A stretch of 8,265 nt of DNA. Source: Bacteroidales bacterium UBA1751. Its GTDB lineage: Bacteria; Bacteroidota; Bacteroidia; Bacteroidales; UBA932. Below are positions 1 to 7,292 of the stretch, piece after piece. Positions within the stretch are counted from its first letter, which is position 1. Each line of letters starts with the position of its first letter. A program made the translations under genes and the position numbers. The notes under the pieces were generated by a model. That model saw only the letters and a list, made by a program, of their open reading frames with translations, did not search any database and was not told where the DNA came from. The stretch is from positions 1,685 through 9,949 of the forward strand of contig DCHN01000029.1 of assembly GCA_002315995.1 (NCBI GenBank). Direction: 5' to 3'.

Positions 1-513
1 TCAACCAGGGTCTTCTATATGGATAAGGGTCTTATTTATGAAGATGGTACACCTCAGCAGATTTTTGAAAATCCGCAAAAGGAACTTACCAAGATATTCA
101 TAAATAGGGTTCGCAATTTTGAGCATCACATTGCCGATGAGGATTTTGACTGGTATGACTTCATAGGAAAACTTGAGCAGTTCTTCAAGAGATATGGCGT
201 CAAGTTCGGTTTCTTTGAGTCTGCGTGCCATCTTGTGGAGGAGATTATGACACTTTGTTTCCAAACAGAGGATTCTCCAAAAGTGGCTTTGATGCGTGAC
301 AACGGAGGAATGGATATAAAAGTTGAATATTCTGAGAAGAATGACGACGTCCTCCTCTCATTCATTGCGCCTGAGGTTCTTGGATCAATTTTGAACAAGG
401 AGGCAGACCCTGACGGAATAGCAATGATGCTTGTTAACGCTTTGGCCAGCAATATCAGCGAGAAATGCGAAGATGGTAAAGTCATTCTCTCCATGGGTGT
501 AAAGACAATGTAA
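1..513 (+). CDS. Amino acid ABC transporter ATP-binding protein, C-terminal part with unusual extension (5' end outside window)
   Basis: The frame is open from base 1 to the TAA at 511-513, so this is the last 170 residues of a longer protein; the ATG at 19 is internal. The first ~36 residues (STRVFYMDKG, then EDGTPQQIFENPQ) match the end of the nucleotide-binding domain of GlnQ/HisP-type ABC ATPases, the stretch after the H-loop. Walker A, signature and Walker B motifs would be upstream. Such ATPases power uptake of polar amino acids at the inner membrane. GlnQ-type proteins normally end soon after this point, but here ~130 more residues follow. That tail has LVEEI near residue 80, an alternating beta-like segment (IKVEYSEKNDDVLLSFIAPE) and a DPDGIAMMLVNAL helix, loosely resembling a GHKL/RsbW-type ATPase fold without clear G-boxes. 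The ABC assignment is firm; the tail's nature is a guess. menG begins 3 nt after the stop, suggesting cotranscription. Confidence 0.85.
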   Translation, partial: STRVFYMDKGLIYEDGTPQQIFENPQKELTKIFINRVRNFEHHIADEDFDWYDFIGKLEQFFKRYGVKFGFFESACHLVEEIMTLCFQTEDSPKVALMRDNGGMDIKVEYSEKNDDVLLSFIAPEVLGSILNKEADPDGIAMMLVNALASNISEKCEDGKVILSMGVKTM

Positions 514-516
514 AAA

Positions 517-1242
517 ATGGAGCACAATATAGCTCAGGGACCTAAGGTGGAGAAGATTGAAGCTATGTTCAATGACATATCTTCAGACTACGACAAACTC
601 AACCATATTCTATCTTTAGGAGTGGATCTTCAGTGGAGAAGGCAGGCCATAAAAGAGATAACAGGCAGTTCAAAACCTCAGCATATTCTTGATATTGCCT
701 GCGGAACAGGTGACTTTACAATTGAAATAGCGCAACACGCACTCCAGGGCTCCACAATAATTGGGGCTGACCTTTCAGAGGGAATGCTTGAAGTAATGGG
801 TGAGAAGTTGCGCAAGAGAGGCCTGGACAGGAAGATATCCACTCTTCACGTCAACTGTGAGGCTATGCCCTTCAATGACAACACATTCAACCGTGTTACC
901 GTTGCTTTTGGCATGAGAAACGTTGAGCACAAGGAGAAGGTCCTGAAGGAGGTGCTGCGTGTTCTTGAGCCTGGAGGCAAGTTTGTTATGCTTGAACTCT
1001 CTGTTCCTTCAAATGCAATTGCCCGTTTCCTGTACAATATCTATTTCGTTCGCATATTACCCTTTATAGGTGGTTCCGTTTCCGGCAATTTCCCTGCATA
1101 CAAATATCTGCCGGGCTCGGTGCTTCATTTCCCGCAAAAACGTGAATGGATGGCCTTTATGAGTTCATGCGGCTTTTGCAATGTGCGTCACCGCAGCTTC
1201 ACAATGGGCCTTTGCAGGATGTATGTAGGAGAAGTTAAGTAA
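517..1242 (+). CDS. menG: Demethylmenaquinone C-methyltransferase MenG/UbiE
   Basis: This 241-residue protein is full length for the UbiE/MenG family. It uses S-adenosylmethionine to methylate the naphthoquinone ring of demethylmenaquinone, the last step of menaquinone synthesis, at the cytoplasmic membrane face. The N-terminal family signature is visible as Y25-D-K-L-N-H with LS and W following (YDKLNHILSLGVDLQWRR). SAM motif I is D59-I-A-C-G-T-G65. The FGMRNVEH segment near residue 130 corresponds to the family's FGxRN motif, and R148-V-L-E-P-G-G154 with a downstream E is the second UbiE signature. The ATG follows the preceding stop by 3 nt, in an A-rich context with no obvious Shine-Dalgarno, as is normal in Bacteroidota. 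Because menA follows directly, menaquinone is the expected substrate; a dual role in ubiquinone synthesis is unlikely in this lineage. No anomalies seen. Confidence 0.95.
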   Translation: MEHNIAQGPKVEKIEAMFNDISSDYDKLNHILSLGVDLQWRRQAIKEITGSSKPQHILDIACGTGDFTIEIAQHALQGSTIIGADLSEGMLEVMGEKLRKRGLDRKISTLHVNCEAMPFNDNTFNRVTVAFGMRNVEHKEKVLKEVLRVLEPGGKFVMLELSVPSNAIARFLYNIYFVRILPFIGGSVSGNFPAYKYLPGSVLHFPQKREWMAFMSSCGFCNVRHRSFTMGLCRMYVGEVK

Positions 1243-1254
1243 ATTAATGTTATT

Positions 1255-2232
1255 GTGACTCTTAAGGCATGTTTGAAATCAATGCGTTTGCGTACGCTTC
1301 CGCTCTCGCTTTCGGGGGTTATTATGGGAGCATTCATAGGTGTTCCATTGAATGGCTATGAGTTGACCGGCTCTTTTCCCCGGGGGGTTGTCAGCATGAT
1401 AATATTCCTTCTTCTTACAACGGCCCTTCTTCAGATTATATCAAATCTATCGAACGAGTTGGGAGATGCGCTTAACGGAACTGACCGTGCCGACAGGGAG
1501 GGAATACACTATTCCATTCAGGATGGTGACATGAGTGTTGGAGAGCTCAAACGTCTCATAGCTCTTATGGTGGTCCTCTGTTGTATTTCAGGCTCCATTA
1601 TGATTTGGTTCAGATTCGGCACCTTGTTGGGAATCCTGCCGCTCTCTTTCCTTCTTCTTGGAGCATTGGCTATTGTAGCTGCCATGCGTTACACTCTTGG
1701 AAAGAATCCATACGGCTACAGGGCAAAGGGTGACCTCTTTGTCTTCATTTTCTTTGGGCTGGTAAGCACTATTGGAGGATTCATATTTTCTACTCCTGAT
1801 TTTATGTCAGATTCGTTTCAGGGCTATGCTCTCAATCTTCTTAAATATTCGCTTCTACCAGCGTGTGCAATTGGTTTTTTCAGTGTGGGCGTTCTGAATG
1901 TCAACAACATCCGCGACATAAAGAGCGATGCGCTCACCCGTGTTACAGTTGCTATAAAGCTTGGTGCACGCAAAGCCAGAATTTATCAGACCATTCTCAT
2001 TGCAGCCGGCTGGCTCTGTATTACAGTTTACGTCATAACCGTTGAACAGTCAGAGATTACCAAAGCATCCTATTGGCTTTTTATTCTAACGCTTCCACTC
2101 TTCATTTTGCACCTTAAAGGTGTATGGAAACGTGAAGGAAAGGCCCTTGACCCAATGCTTCCGCTCCTTGTAATGAGTACCTTCATTACAACGCTTCTTT
2201 TTTGCCTGCCCAGGTGCTTGGCAGTGATGTAA
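1255..2232 (+). CDS. menA: 1,4-dihydroxy-2-naphthoate polyprenyltransferase MenA
   Basis: This 325-residue, strongly hydrophobic protein has the repeated transmembrane helices of the UbiA prenyltransferase superfamily. MenA attaches the polyprenyl chain to 1,4-dihydroxy-2-naphthoate, giving the demethylmenaquinone that MenG then methylates. The N-terminus (MRLRTLPLSLSGVIMGAF) is typical of MenA. The first Asp-rich prenyl-diphosphate/Mg site is N67-E-L-G-D71 followed by GTD77 and RADREG; the second is N217-N-I-R-D221 with D225. Position 68 is Glu where many MenA proteins have Asp. The start is assigned to GTG 1255, because the ATG at 1247 is out of frame and the only other in-frame near-start codons after the upstream stop are ATT. 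The gap to menG is 12 nt, so translation is probably coupled within an operon. No Shine-Dalgarno is evident. Confidence 0.93.
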   Translation: MTLKACLKSMRLRTLPLSLSGVIMGAFIGVPLNGYELTGSFPRGVVSMIIFLLLTTALLQIISNLSNELGDALNGTDRADREGIHYSIQDGDMSVGELKRLIALMVVLCCISGSIMIWFRFGTLLGILPLSFLLLGALAIVAAMRYTLGKNPYGYRAKGDLFVFIFFGLVSTIGGFIFSTPDFMSDSFQGYALNLLKYSLLPACAIGFFSVGVLNVNNIRDIKSDALTRVTVAIKLGARKARIYQTILIAAGWLCITVYVITVEQSEITKASYWLFILTLPLFILHLKGVWKREGKALDPMLPLLVMSTFITTLLFCLPRCLAVM

Positions 2233-2262
2233 TTATCTATTTCTTGAATAAACAGTAACAAT

Positions 2263-4185
2263 ATGAGATATCTTAAGTTTTCAACACTCTTTTTAATTCT
2301 CACTTGTGCCTGCAACCTCCTTTCTGCGCAGAGTAGCGCGGCAAGCAGTGAGCCTTACCTTTTTGCCAACCTGGCCGATAGATATACAAAACGTACCGCC
2401 GAGGTTGAGATGCGTGATGGAGTAAAGTTGCATACCATTATTGTTGAACCGAAGGACAAAAGCTGCAAACATCCAATAATGATGGAGCGCACCTGTTACA
2501 GTGCAACAGACAAAACTGTTAATCTCAGGGTATATGCTCCATATGTTGACAATGACTATATCTTTGTTTTTCAGGATGTCAGGGGTAAATGCCTTTCAGA
2601 GGGAGTATATGAAGATATGCGCCCGTTCGTTAAGTCAAAGCAGCAGAAATCATCCGATTCCTCCGCTCCAATATACACCGACGAGGCCACCGATACCTAC
2701 GATACCGTTGAGTGGCTCATGGCAAACGTAGAGAACCACAATGAGAGGGTGGGAGTGAAGGGAATCTCCTATCCGGGGTTCTACTCAACTATGGCAGCGC
2801 TCTCAGGACATCCTGCAATAAAAGCTGTCTCTCCACAGGCGCCCGCTACCGACTGGTTTCATGGCGATGACGTGCATCACAATGGAGCATTCATGATGAG
2901 CGAGATTTTTGCCTTCATATATGCGTGCGAGAGCAACTACAACAATAATCCTGAAATAAGGAAGGCAATGAAGGAACCGCACCTTGTTTCTTCAGATATA
3001 TACACTTCATACCTGAAGATTGCCACATTTGAGAATGCATTGCAACAGTTTGGTGATTACCGTTTCTTCCTTGATTCAGTAAAGGCACACCCCAATTGGG
3101 ATTCATATTGGGAGAGCCATACTGTAACCTGTGCTGATTTGAGCGGCATCAAGCCTGCTACGATGCTTGTTGGAGGCCTCTTTGACAAGGAGGATTGCTA
3201 CGGAACATTTGCTCTCTACAAGGAGATTCGTAAACAGAGCCCATCTACGGAACTCTATTTGGTTGAAGGTCCTTGGTTTCATGGAGCATGGACAAGAAGA
3301 ATGGGAGAGTTCTGGGGTCCTATGTACTTCGGTGAGGAGGGAACAGAGGAGTACTACTTCAAAAATATAGAGTATCCTTTCTTTGCATGGTATCTGGAGG
3401 ATAAAGGCTCAAAGCCGCAGGAGGGAGCGTTGATTTTCGATTCCGGTTCAAGAAAGATGGTTCGCTACAGTAAGGGCTGGCCTGAGGTGGAGGTTAAGGA
3501 TTGCACTCCATTCTACTTGAATGACAACGGCACTGTATCAACTCAGAAGCCAATGCGTGAAAGTGTTGTCAATTATACCAGTGATCCTGCGCATCCTGTA
3601 CCATACAGAAGTGTTATGGAGAAGGGAATAGATAAGATTTATATGATTGATGACCAGAGGTTTGCGGCACAAAGACCTGATGTTCTCTGTTTCCAGACAG
3701 AACCTCTTGAAAAGGATATTACTTTGGTTGGTGAGATTGGGGTTGAACTCTGGGTAGATATCTCCACAACTGATGCTGACTTCATTGTAAAGGTTATTGA
3801 TGTTTTCCCGGATGATTTTACATGGGAGAAGGAGATAGGTTCTGAGGTGATGAGTGGGAACTTCCCAGTTGCCGGATATCAACTGCTTCTTAGAGGTGAG
3901 GTCTTCAGAGGCAAGTACAGGGAGAGCTTCTCCAACCCTAAACCTTTTGTTCCGGGAGAGAAGACTCTTGTGAAGTTCACTATGCCAGATATCTCCCATA
4001 CAATTAAGGCCGGGCACAGGCTCATGATTCAGGTTCAGAGCAGCTGGTTCCCTCTTGTAGACCGCAATCCGCAGAAGTTCTGCAATATATATGAATGCAA
4101 GGAGAGTGACTACATCAAATCAGAGATTGGTATCCACTGTGGTGGAGATGGTGCTTCGCTGATACGTCTGCCATTGAAAAAATAA
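2263..4185 (+). CDS. Exported CocE/NonD-family serine hydrolase (X-Pro dipeptidyl-peptidase S15-like)
   Basis: This 640-residue protein starts with a signal peptide: MRYLK, a hydrophobic stretch, then LLSA before Q23, a likely signal peptidase I site at 22/23. The alpha/beta-hydrolase domain spans roughly 43-350. It opens with the family hallmark VEMRDGVKLHT, then FVFQDVRGKCLSEG near residue 100. The probable triad is S169 in GISYPG (nucleophile elbow), D308 in GGLFDKED and H340 in EGPWFHGAW. A C-terminal jelly-roll domain of the PepX_C/galactose-binding type covers about 370-635, with the usual late GHRLMIQVQSSWFPLVDRNP segment. Known members include cocaine esterase, glutaryl-7-ACA acylases and S15 X-prolyl dipeptidyl-peptidases, so the scissile bond (ester or amide) cannot be fixed from sequence. 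Export suggests work on periplasmic or extracellular peptides or esters. It lies 30 nt after menA and 4 nt before the next gene. Confidence 0.88.
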   Translation: MRYLKFSTLFLILTCACNLLSAQSSAASSEPYLFANLADRYTKRTAEVEMRDGVKLHTIIVEPKDKSCKHPIMMERTCYSATDKTVNLRVYAPYVDNDYIFVFQDVRGKCLSEGVYEDMRPFVKSKQQKSSDSSAPIYTDEATDTYDTVEWLMANVENHNERVGVKGISYPGFYSTMAALSGHPAIKAVSPQAPATDWFHGDDVHHNGAFMMSEIFAFIYACESNYNNNPEIRKAMKEPHLVSSDIYTSYLKIATFENALQQFGDYRFFLDSVKAHPNWDSYWESHTVTCADLSGIKPATMLVGGLFDKEDCYGTFALYKEIRKQSPSTELYLVEGPWFHGAWTRRMGEFWGPMYFGEEGTEEYYFKNIEYPFFAWYLEDKGSKPQEGALIFDSGSRKMVRYSKGWPEVEVKDCTPFYLNDNGTVSTQKPMRESVVNYTSDPAHPVPYRSVMEKGIDKIYMIDDQRFAAQRPDVLCFQTEPLEKDITLVGEIGVELWVDISTTDADFIVKVIDVFPDDFTWEKEIGSEVMSGNFPVAGYQLLLRGEVFRGKYRESFSNPKPFVPGEKTLVKFTMPDISHTIKAGHRLMIQVQSSWFPLVDRNPQKFCNIYECKESDYIKSEIGIHCGGDGASLIRLPLKK

Positions 4186-4189
4186 CCGA

Positions 4190-5494
4190 ATGAAAGTTGT
4201 TGCAATAACTTCACCTCTTCATAAGGAGTCTGCTGAAGATCCTTCAAAGGAGCCTTTTATACAGAGTATTGAAGCCCTTTTGGAGGAGAAAATTGAATTT
4301 TGCTCCTGCGATTCTGCTATAGAAGGGCTACTTGGAAACCATGATTCTGCCATAGAAGTGCGGCTTGGAATCCAAGATTCTTCTGTAAATGGGAAGAGTG
4401 GTCTCATTTTGTTCGTATATGTGCGTACAGGCGGCACGGAAGGGATCTTCAATGAATTGATTCACAGTTATTTGAGCTGTAACACTCAATCTGAGCCGGC
4501 AAAGATAATTCTAATTACCAGCGGCGAGAGCAACTCTCTGGCAGCATCAATGGAGATTTTATCGTACCTGCAGGGCATGGGGCTTGAAGGTGAGATTCTT
4601 CATGGTTCGCCTGAGTTTATTGCTGGAAGAATAAAAGCGTTCAACAATTGCCACTTGAATCATTCTTCACAATCAGAGCAACTTAAAAGATTTGAGTGTG
4701 TCGCCGAGAACTCTGTAGAGCATGGCAATGGAGATTCTTTCGTCAGAAAGTTTGAATCCGTGAACCTTGGAGGCGCAAGGTTGGGTGTAATAGGCAGACC
4801 TTCCGACTGGCTTATTAGTTCAAATGTTGACTATGCCAAGGCAAAGGAGAGGATGAATGTTGAGCTGGTGGATATTCCAATGGATGAACTGCTAGGGTGC
4901 ATCAACAGCATCAGCACTGTTCCTATAGATATGAGGTCGTTCAGAGGCTCTGAAATCATCTATGAAGCGCTGAACTCCATTGTGAACAAATATGGACTTA
5001 AGGGTTTGACCTTAAGATGCTTTGACCTGCTCGACACAGTGCACAACACCGGTTGTCTGGCACTTGCAAGGCTCAATGCTGAGGGCATAGCGGCATGTTG
5101 CGAGGGAGATGTTCCGGCCTTGCTTTCAATGTACTATCTGCTTAGTAAGCGAGGATGTCCTGGATTTCAGTGCAACCTCAGCAGTATAAATGGCGACGAG
5201 TTGCTCTTCGCGCACTGCACTGTGCCACTATCAATGGTGGATTCATACAGGTACATGACACATTTCGAATCTGGAATCGGTACGGCCATAAAAGGGGAGA
5301 TGCCTCTTGGCAGGGTAGAGATTTTCAAAATCGCGCCTGATTTGGAGAGGTGTGTCACTATCGCCGGTGAAATAGTGGAAAACAAGAGCAAACCGAATCT
5401 GTGCCGCACACAAATAGTGGTCAAGGCTCCAGGTGCTGCCAAATATTTCCTCCACTCGCCTCTTGCAAACCACCATATTATCAGTTACCTTTAG
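4190..5494 (+). CDS. L-fucose/L-arabinose isomerase-fold protein of unknown substrate
   Basis: This 434-residue cytoplasmic protein (no signal peptide) resembles the FucI/AraA-related isomerase-like family, clearest in its second half. G202-R-P-S-D-W begins the middle Rossmann-like domain. The segment near 280-310 (LRCFDLL, CLALARLN, E298-GIAACCE305-GD) matches the family's metal-site region, with Glu residues as candidate ligands. H342 in AHCTVP and H358 in MTHFESGIG also fit conserved positions. The family converts aldoses to ketoses with a divalent metal, but members of this subgroup are often unassigned, and no sugar kinase, aldolase or transporter lies beside this copy. The N-terminal third is divergent: residues 41-62 are a tandem 11-residue duplication, followed by a partial third copy. 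ATG 4190 lies 4 nt after the previous stop, indicating tight operon linkage. The fold call is fairly secure; the substrate is unknown. Confidence 0.75.
   Translation: MKVVAITSPLHKESAEDPSKEPFIQSIEALLEEKIEFCSCDSAIEGLLGNHDSAIEVRLGIQDSSVNGKSGLILFVYVRTGGTEGIFNELIHSYLSCNTQSEPAKIILITSGESNSLAASMEILSYLQGMGLEGEILHGSPEFIAGRIKAFNNCHLNHSSQSEQLKRFECVAENSVEHGNGDSFVRKFESVNLGGARLGVIGRPSDWLISSNVDYAKAKERMNVELVDIPMDELLGCINSISTVPIDMRSFRGSEIIYEALNSIVNKYGLKGLTLRCFDLLDTVHNTGCLALARLNAEGIAACCEGDVPALLSMYYLLSKRGCPGFQCNLSSINGDELLFAHCTVPLSMVDSYRYMTHFESGIGTAIKGEMPLGRVEIFKIAPDLERCVTIAGEIVENKSKPNLCRTQIVVKAPGAAKYFLHSPLANHHIISYL
4310..4375 (+). repeat. Two-copy 33-bp in-frame tandem duplication inside the isomerase-like gene
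   Basis: Units 4310-4342 and 4343-4375 share 27 of 33 bases by direct comparison. They encode DSAIEGLLGNH and DSAIEVRLGIQ (residues 41-62). A partial third copy (DSSVN) starts at 4376. The length keeps the reading frame, and the six differences suggest the duplication is not very recent. Confidence 0.85.
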
Positions 5495-5502
5495 TTTTTG
5501 GT

Positions 5503-5532
5503 CTAAGCGATGCACGATGATGCACCGCTTAG
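5503..5532. other. Intergenic hairpin between the isomerase-like gene and the M28 peptidase gene
   Basis: Arms 5503-5514 (CTAAGCGATGCA) and 5521-5532 pair over 12 positions with one A-C mismatch (5510/5525) around the 6-nt loop CGATGA. The stem can be prolonged by a wobble pair (5502/5533), a G-C pair (5501/5534), one mismatch, and T5495-5499 pairing with A5536-5540. The T run precedes the stem and the A run follows it on both strands, so this is not a standard intrinsic terminator. It ends about 20 nt upstream of the next ATG. An RNA processing or stability element, or a translational control hairpin, is possible. Confidence 0.7.
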
Positions 5533-5552
5533 GCAAAAAAATGTAAAATATT

Positions 5553-7238
5553 ATGAAACATCATTTTCAAGCTTCATCCAGCAATTTTGCCGGCACCTTT
5601 TGTGCCTCTGTGTTTCTTTTCTGTACTTCGATAGTTCTCTCTTCCTGTGGTGAGGGGCAGTTGAGCAAGGCGCTTTCTGTTGCCACTGAGCAGAATCTCA
5701 GGCAACACGTCGAGTATCTTGCCAGTGATGAGTGTGACGGAAGACTTCCTTTATCTGCAGGAGCGGAGTTGGCTGCCGATTATATTGCAGCTCAGATGGA
5801 TTCAATTGGCCTTGTTCCATTTGATGGGAGCAGTTTCAAGCAGCAGGTGGGCCTTGTAAAGATGTCAATAGAAGTTCAGGATTTCATTACTGTGAAGACT
5901 CCTTCAGGTCCCATGAAAATTGCCAATCACGACGATTTTTCATTGTTTACACATACTCTTGAGGAAGAAATTGATGTAAAGGGAGCCGAGCTCTTTTTTG
6001 CCGGCTATGGCATTGTGGCTCCTGAGTATGGAAAGGATGATTACAGAGGTCTTGAGAATCCGGAGAACAAGATAGCCATTGTAATTGTAAATGATCCGGG
6101 TCTTGGAAGTGGAACTGATTATTTCAGTGGAGATACAATGACCTACTATGGACGATGGACCTACAAGTTTGAGGAGGGTGCGCGACAGGGCCTGAAAGGC
6201 GTTCTCATAATTCATGACGATTGGGGTGCCGGCTATTCATGGTCTGTTGCAGGTGCAAGCAAGGAGAGATATGTTCTTGACAAAGGCGGCAACTCATCTA
6301 GCGCTGAGTGTGATATTCCTGTGAAGGGATGGCTTACAAATGATTGTGCTCGCCAGTTGCTCTCTAAATGCGGATATGATATGGACGAGCTCATTGCGCA
6401 GGCCAGAAAATCTGATTTCAAGCCATTTGATCTGAAAGCCAGTTTAGACGTTAAGATTAACAGCACTTTCAATTCTGCACAGAGTCCGAACATTGTTGGT
6501 TACATTCCTGCTGAAGGCGGCAGTGATGAGAACATTGTTTGCATTGCTCATTGGGATCACATAGGACATACAAGAGTTCCGATTAATGGTGATGACATTG
6601 TGAATGGTGCCACAGATAATGCCACCGCGGTTGCATGGCTTCTGGAAACGGCCCGTGCATTCAAGGAGCTGGAAAAACTGCAGGGTAGGGGGCTCAAACG
6701 TAATATTGTCTTCCTTGCGCCTACTTGTGAGGAGGTTGGAATGTATGGCAGTGAATATTATGCTTCACATCCTGTTTTCCCAATTGAGAAAACGGTTGCA
6801 GTTGTTAATCTTGATGTATTGCCTCTCTGGGGTGAGAACAATGACGTAACCATTACCGGGTGGGGTTATTCCAACCTCGACAGTATGGTTTCAGTTCTGG
6901 CGCAACAGCAGGGAAGATATATTATGGCAGACCCGGATTCATACAACGGTATGTTCTACAGGTCAGACCATCTGCCATTCATGCGCAGGGGAGTTCCTGC
7001 AATTTTTGCGAAGGGTTGGAGCGACAATCGCGTGCACGGAAAGGAGTGGGCAACCGAGAAGATTGCCGACTATTGGGCAAATGTATATCATAAACCTGGT
7101 GATGAGGTTCATCCAGAGAGCGATGATTATTCTGGTCTCAAGCAGGAGGTTGACCTCTTCTTCCATCTCATTTACCAGCTTGCCTCTACCGATATCTGGC
7201 CTCAGTGGAGTGAGAAATCAGAGTTCCAGCGCAAATAG
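5553..7238 (+). CDS. M28-family zinc aminopeptidase-like lipoprotein with PA domain
   Basis: This 561-residue protein begins with a lipoprotein signal: a hydrophobic stretch ending in VLSSC, with C32 as the lipidated residue, so it should be anchored to a membrane outside the cytoplasm. Residues ~140-265 form a protease-associated (PA) domain (FFAGYGIVAPEYGKDDYRG, NPENKIAIVIVNDPG). The M28 catalytic domain spans ~305-550 and keeps the whole two-zinc site: H333 (AHWDH, with D335), bridging D355 (ATDNAT), catalytic base E393 and ligand E394 (CEEVGMYGSEYY), D421 (VNLDVL) and H473 (SDHLPF). It is therefore predicted to be active, releasing N-terminal residues from peptides. The DNA[ST]G motif common in the family reads DNATA here, a mild deviation. 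The ATG at 5553 is chosen because it leaves a correct signal peptide. Neighbouring secreted hydrolase and amino acid transporter genes fit peptide utilisation, which is inference. M28 proteins also include glutaminyl cyclases and carboxypeptidases, so specificity is open. Confidence 0.92.
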   Translation: MKHHFQASSSNFAGTFCASVFLFCTSIVLSSCGEGQLSKALSVATEQNLRQHVEYLASDECDGRLPLSAGAELAADYIAAQMDSIGLVPFDGSSFKQQVGLVKMSIEVQDFITVKTPSGPMKIANHDDFSLFTHTLEEEIDVKGAELFFAGYGIVAPEYGKDDYRGLENPENKIAIVIVNDPGLGSGTDYFSGDTMTYYGRWTYKFEEGARQGLKGVLIIHDDWGAGYSWSVAGASKERYVLDKGGNSSSAECDIPVKGWLTNDCARQLLSKCGYDMDELIAQARKSDFKPFDLKASLDVKINSTFNSAQSPNIVGYIPAEGGSDENIVCIAHWDHIGHTRVPINGDDIVNGATDNATAVAWLLETARAFKELEKLQGRGLKRNIVFLAPTCEEVGMYGSEYYASHPVFPIEKTVAVVNLDVLPLWGENNDVTITGWGYSNLDSMVSVLAQQQGRYIMADPDSYNGMFYRSDHLPFMRRGVPAIFAKGWSDNRVHGKEWATEKIADYWANVYHKPGDEVHPESDDYSGLKQEVDLFFHLIYQLASTDIWPQWSEKSEFQRK

Positions 7239-7274
7239 AGGCATTATTTTTGGTTGATTCCTATTCAAGTTATT

Positions 7275-7292
7275 TTGTAAACACATTTACAA
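7275..7292. promoter_or_regulatory. Perfect dyad abutting the SIMPL gene start codon
   Basis: TTGTAAA (7275-7281) and TTTACAA (7286-7292) form a perfect 7-bp inverted repeat around CACA. The last base of the dyad is the A of the ATG at 7292. It could be an operator for a dimeric regulator or a weak mRNA hairpin covering the start codon. AT-rich 7-bp dyads also occur by chance, so function is unproven. Confidence 0.35.

Noticed and set aside
2201..2246. Promoter upstream of the CocE-like gene (TTTG at 2201 and TATTTCTTG at 2238)
   Set aside because: The spacing is far too long and the -7 element has an inserted base; read-through from menA is simpler.
3538..4017. Minus-strand 159-codon open frame inside the CocE-like gene
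   Set aside because: The plus-strand protein is continuous and family-typical across this region; the antisense translation shows no recognisable features.
5495..5540. Intrinsic terminator after the isomerase-like gene
   Set aside because: The hairpin is followed by an A run rather than a T run on both strands.
7249..7277. Bacteroidota-type promoter upstream of the SIMPL gene (TTTG at 7249 and TTATTTTG at 7270)
   Set aside because: The spacing is about 17 nt rather than the usual 19-21, the -7 element has a mismatch at its second position, and the implied leader would be only a few nucleotides.
7250..7291. TTG start 14 codons upstream for the SIMPL protein
   Set aside because: It would place a polar segment before the signal anchor; the ATG at 7292 gives the standard N-terminus.
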